Source: Planktothrix serta PCC 8927 | Lineage (GTDB): Bacteria; Cyanobacteriota; Cyanobacteriia; Cyanobacteriales; Microcoleaceae | Length of the DNA: 55,130 nt | Direction of reading: 5' to 3' | Assembly: GCF_900010725.2 (NCBI RefSeq) | Contig: NZ_LR734865.1 | Span: 180,703-235,832 of the forward strand | Shown: one piece after another, positions 54,759 to 55,130 of the stretch | Position numbering within the stretch: the stretch's first letter is position 1 | How the letters are laid out: every line of letters begins with the position of its first letter | Position numbers and translations under genes: made by a program | The notes under the pieces: generated by a model | Database searches by the model: none | Told to the model about the DNA's origin: nothing | The model's input: the letters and a program-made list of their open reading frames with translations, nothing else

Positions 54759-55130
54759 TTAGTATTCTGCCCGTTTTGCTAACACTTCATCGAGGGTTAA
54801 GTTAAACTCCGATGTTCCCCCGAATACCGTCCCCACTTTAGTTTTATGAAAGTTACGATAGAGTTTGGTGTAGTCATCAGGATCAAAAGCAATATAACCC
54901 ACATTTTGAACGACTTTAGGCGCTTTTTGCATATAGAAATCCAGAAAATCATTCATGGCTGGGTTATTTTGAGCCGTAACCGCATTAACATAGATAAATA
55001 AGGGGCGAGCTAGGGGTCGATATTTCTCGGCTTCCGTTGCATTTGCTGAGGGTTTTATCGGCCCAGAACCTTTCTGATTATCAACGGCTAATGCTTTTAA
55101 ATCTCCCGGTCTTTCCTGATAATAAGCATA
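54759..55130 (-). CDS. PstS/SphX-type phosphate-binding protein, C-terminal part
   Basis: The last 123 codons are present; the gene begins right of the window. The reading includes AEKYRPLARPLFIYVNAVTA and VVQNVGYIAFDPDDYTKLYR, which match the C-terminal lobe of periplasmic phosphate-binding proteins of the PstS/SphX type. These feed ABC importers or act as sensors. It precedes arsB by 17 bp on the same strand, so it is in the ars operon. Phosphate and arsenate are analogues, so it may sequester one of them during arsenate stress. Confidence 0.88.
   Translation of the reverse strand, partial: YAYYQERPGDLKALAVDNQKGSGPIKPSANATEAEKYRPLARPLFIYVNAVTAQNNPAMNDFLDFYMQKAPKVVQNVGYIAFDPDDYTKLYRNFHKTKVGTVFGGTSEFNLTLDEVLAKRAEY

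Overview
The window is chromosomal DNA of a filamentous, gas-vesicle-bearing cyanobacterium, probably of the Planktothrix/Oscillatoriales type. Direct evidence is the psbM photosystem II gene, very frequent HIP1 palindromes (GCGATCGC), heptanucleotide tandem repeats, gvp gas vesicle genes, and cyanobacterial versions of aroA, pdxA, mutL, gap1 and pfkA. The genus is an inference; no rRNA or tRNA gene was seen.

Layout, left to right. (1) 1-1149: an IS200/IS605-type element, tnpB running off the left edge and an N-terminally short tnpA, ending in a foldback. (2) 1415-4578: sugar transferase, gmd and fcl (GDP-fucose supply for exopolysaccharide). (3) 4656-8844: a DUF29 protein, a secreted protein, a membrane-anchored predicted pseudokinase and an unknown membrane protein. 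(4) 8907-14590: a duplicated hairpin repeat, pdxA, a JAMM protease beside a MoeZ-type activating enzyme with rhodanese domain, and a Ser/Thr kinase with a seven-bladed WD40 propeller. (5) 14637-19597: a peptidoglycan-binding protein, a ribulokinase-type sugar kinase, a lipoprotein and aroA. (6) 19704-24253: an orphan HigA-like protein, a TerB-dynamin GTPase and a divergent membrane/coiled-coil protein, the most system-like unexplained locus here. (7) 24285-32902: a gene remnant framed by repeats, a CysQ-type phosphatase, rsmD, hisH and a 1,913-residue alpha-2-macroglobulin lacking the thioester motif. (8) 33150-44769: Uma2 nucleases, psbM, a UspA protein, a thioesterase, a cNMP-sensing histidine kinase, mutL, pmbA, and divergent pfkA/gap1. 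(9) 44888-47380: two toxin-antitoxin pairs, a gene remnant and a secreted DsrE-like protein. (10) 47715-51746: an HTH membrane protein, a complete IS630 element and gvpG-gvpF-gvpK with a tandem repeat array. (11) 51747-55130: a long non-coding stretch with a good leftward promoter, then arsC-arsH-arsB behind the 3' end of a phosphate-binding-protein gene.

The housekeeping genes are ordinary. The accessory interest lies in palindromic and tandem repeats that reach into gene ends (hisH, the dehydrogenase remnant) or lie against start sites (pdxA, gvpF), in enzymes that have lost catalytic residues (pseudokinase, alpha-2-macroglobulin), and in the dynamin locus. No CRISPR array, tRNA or prophage was found.
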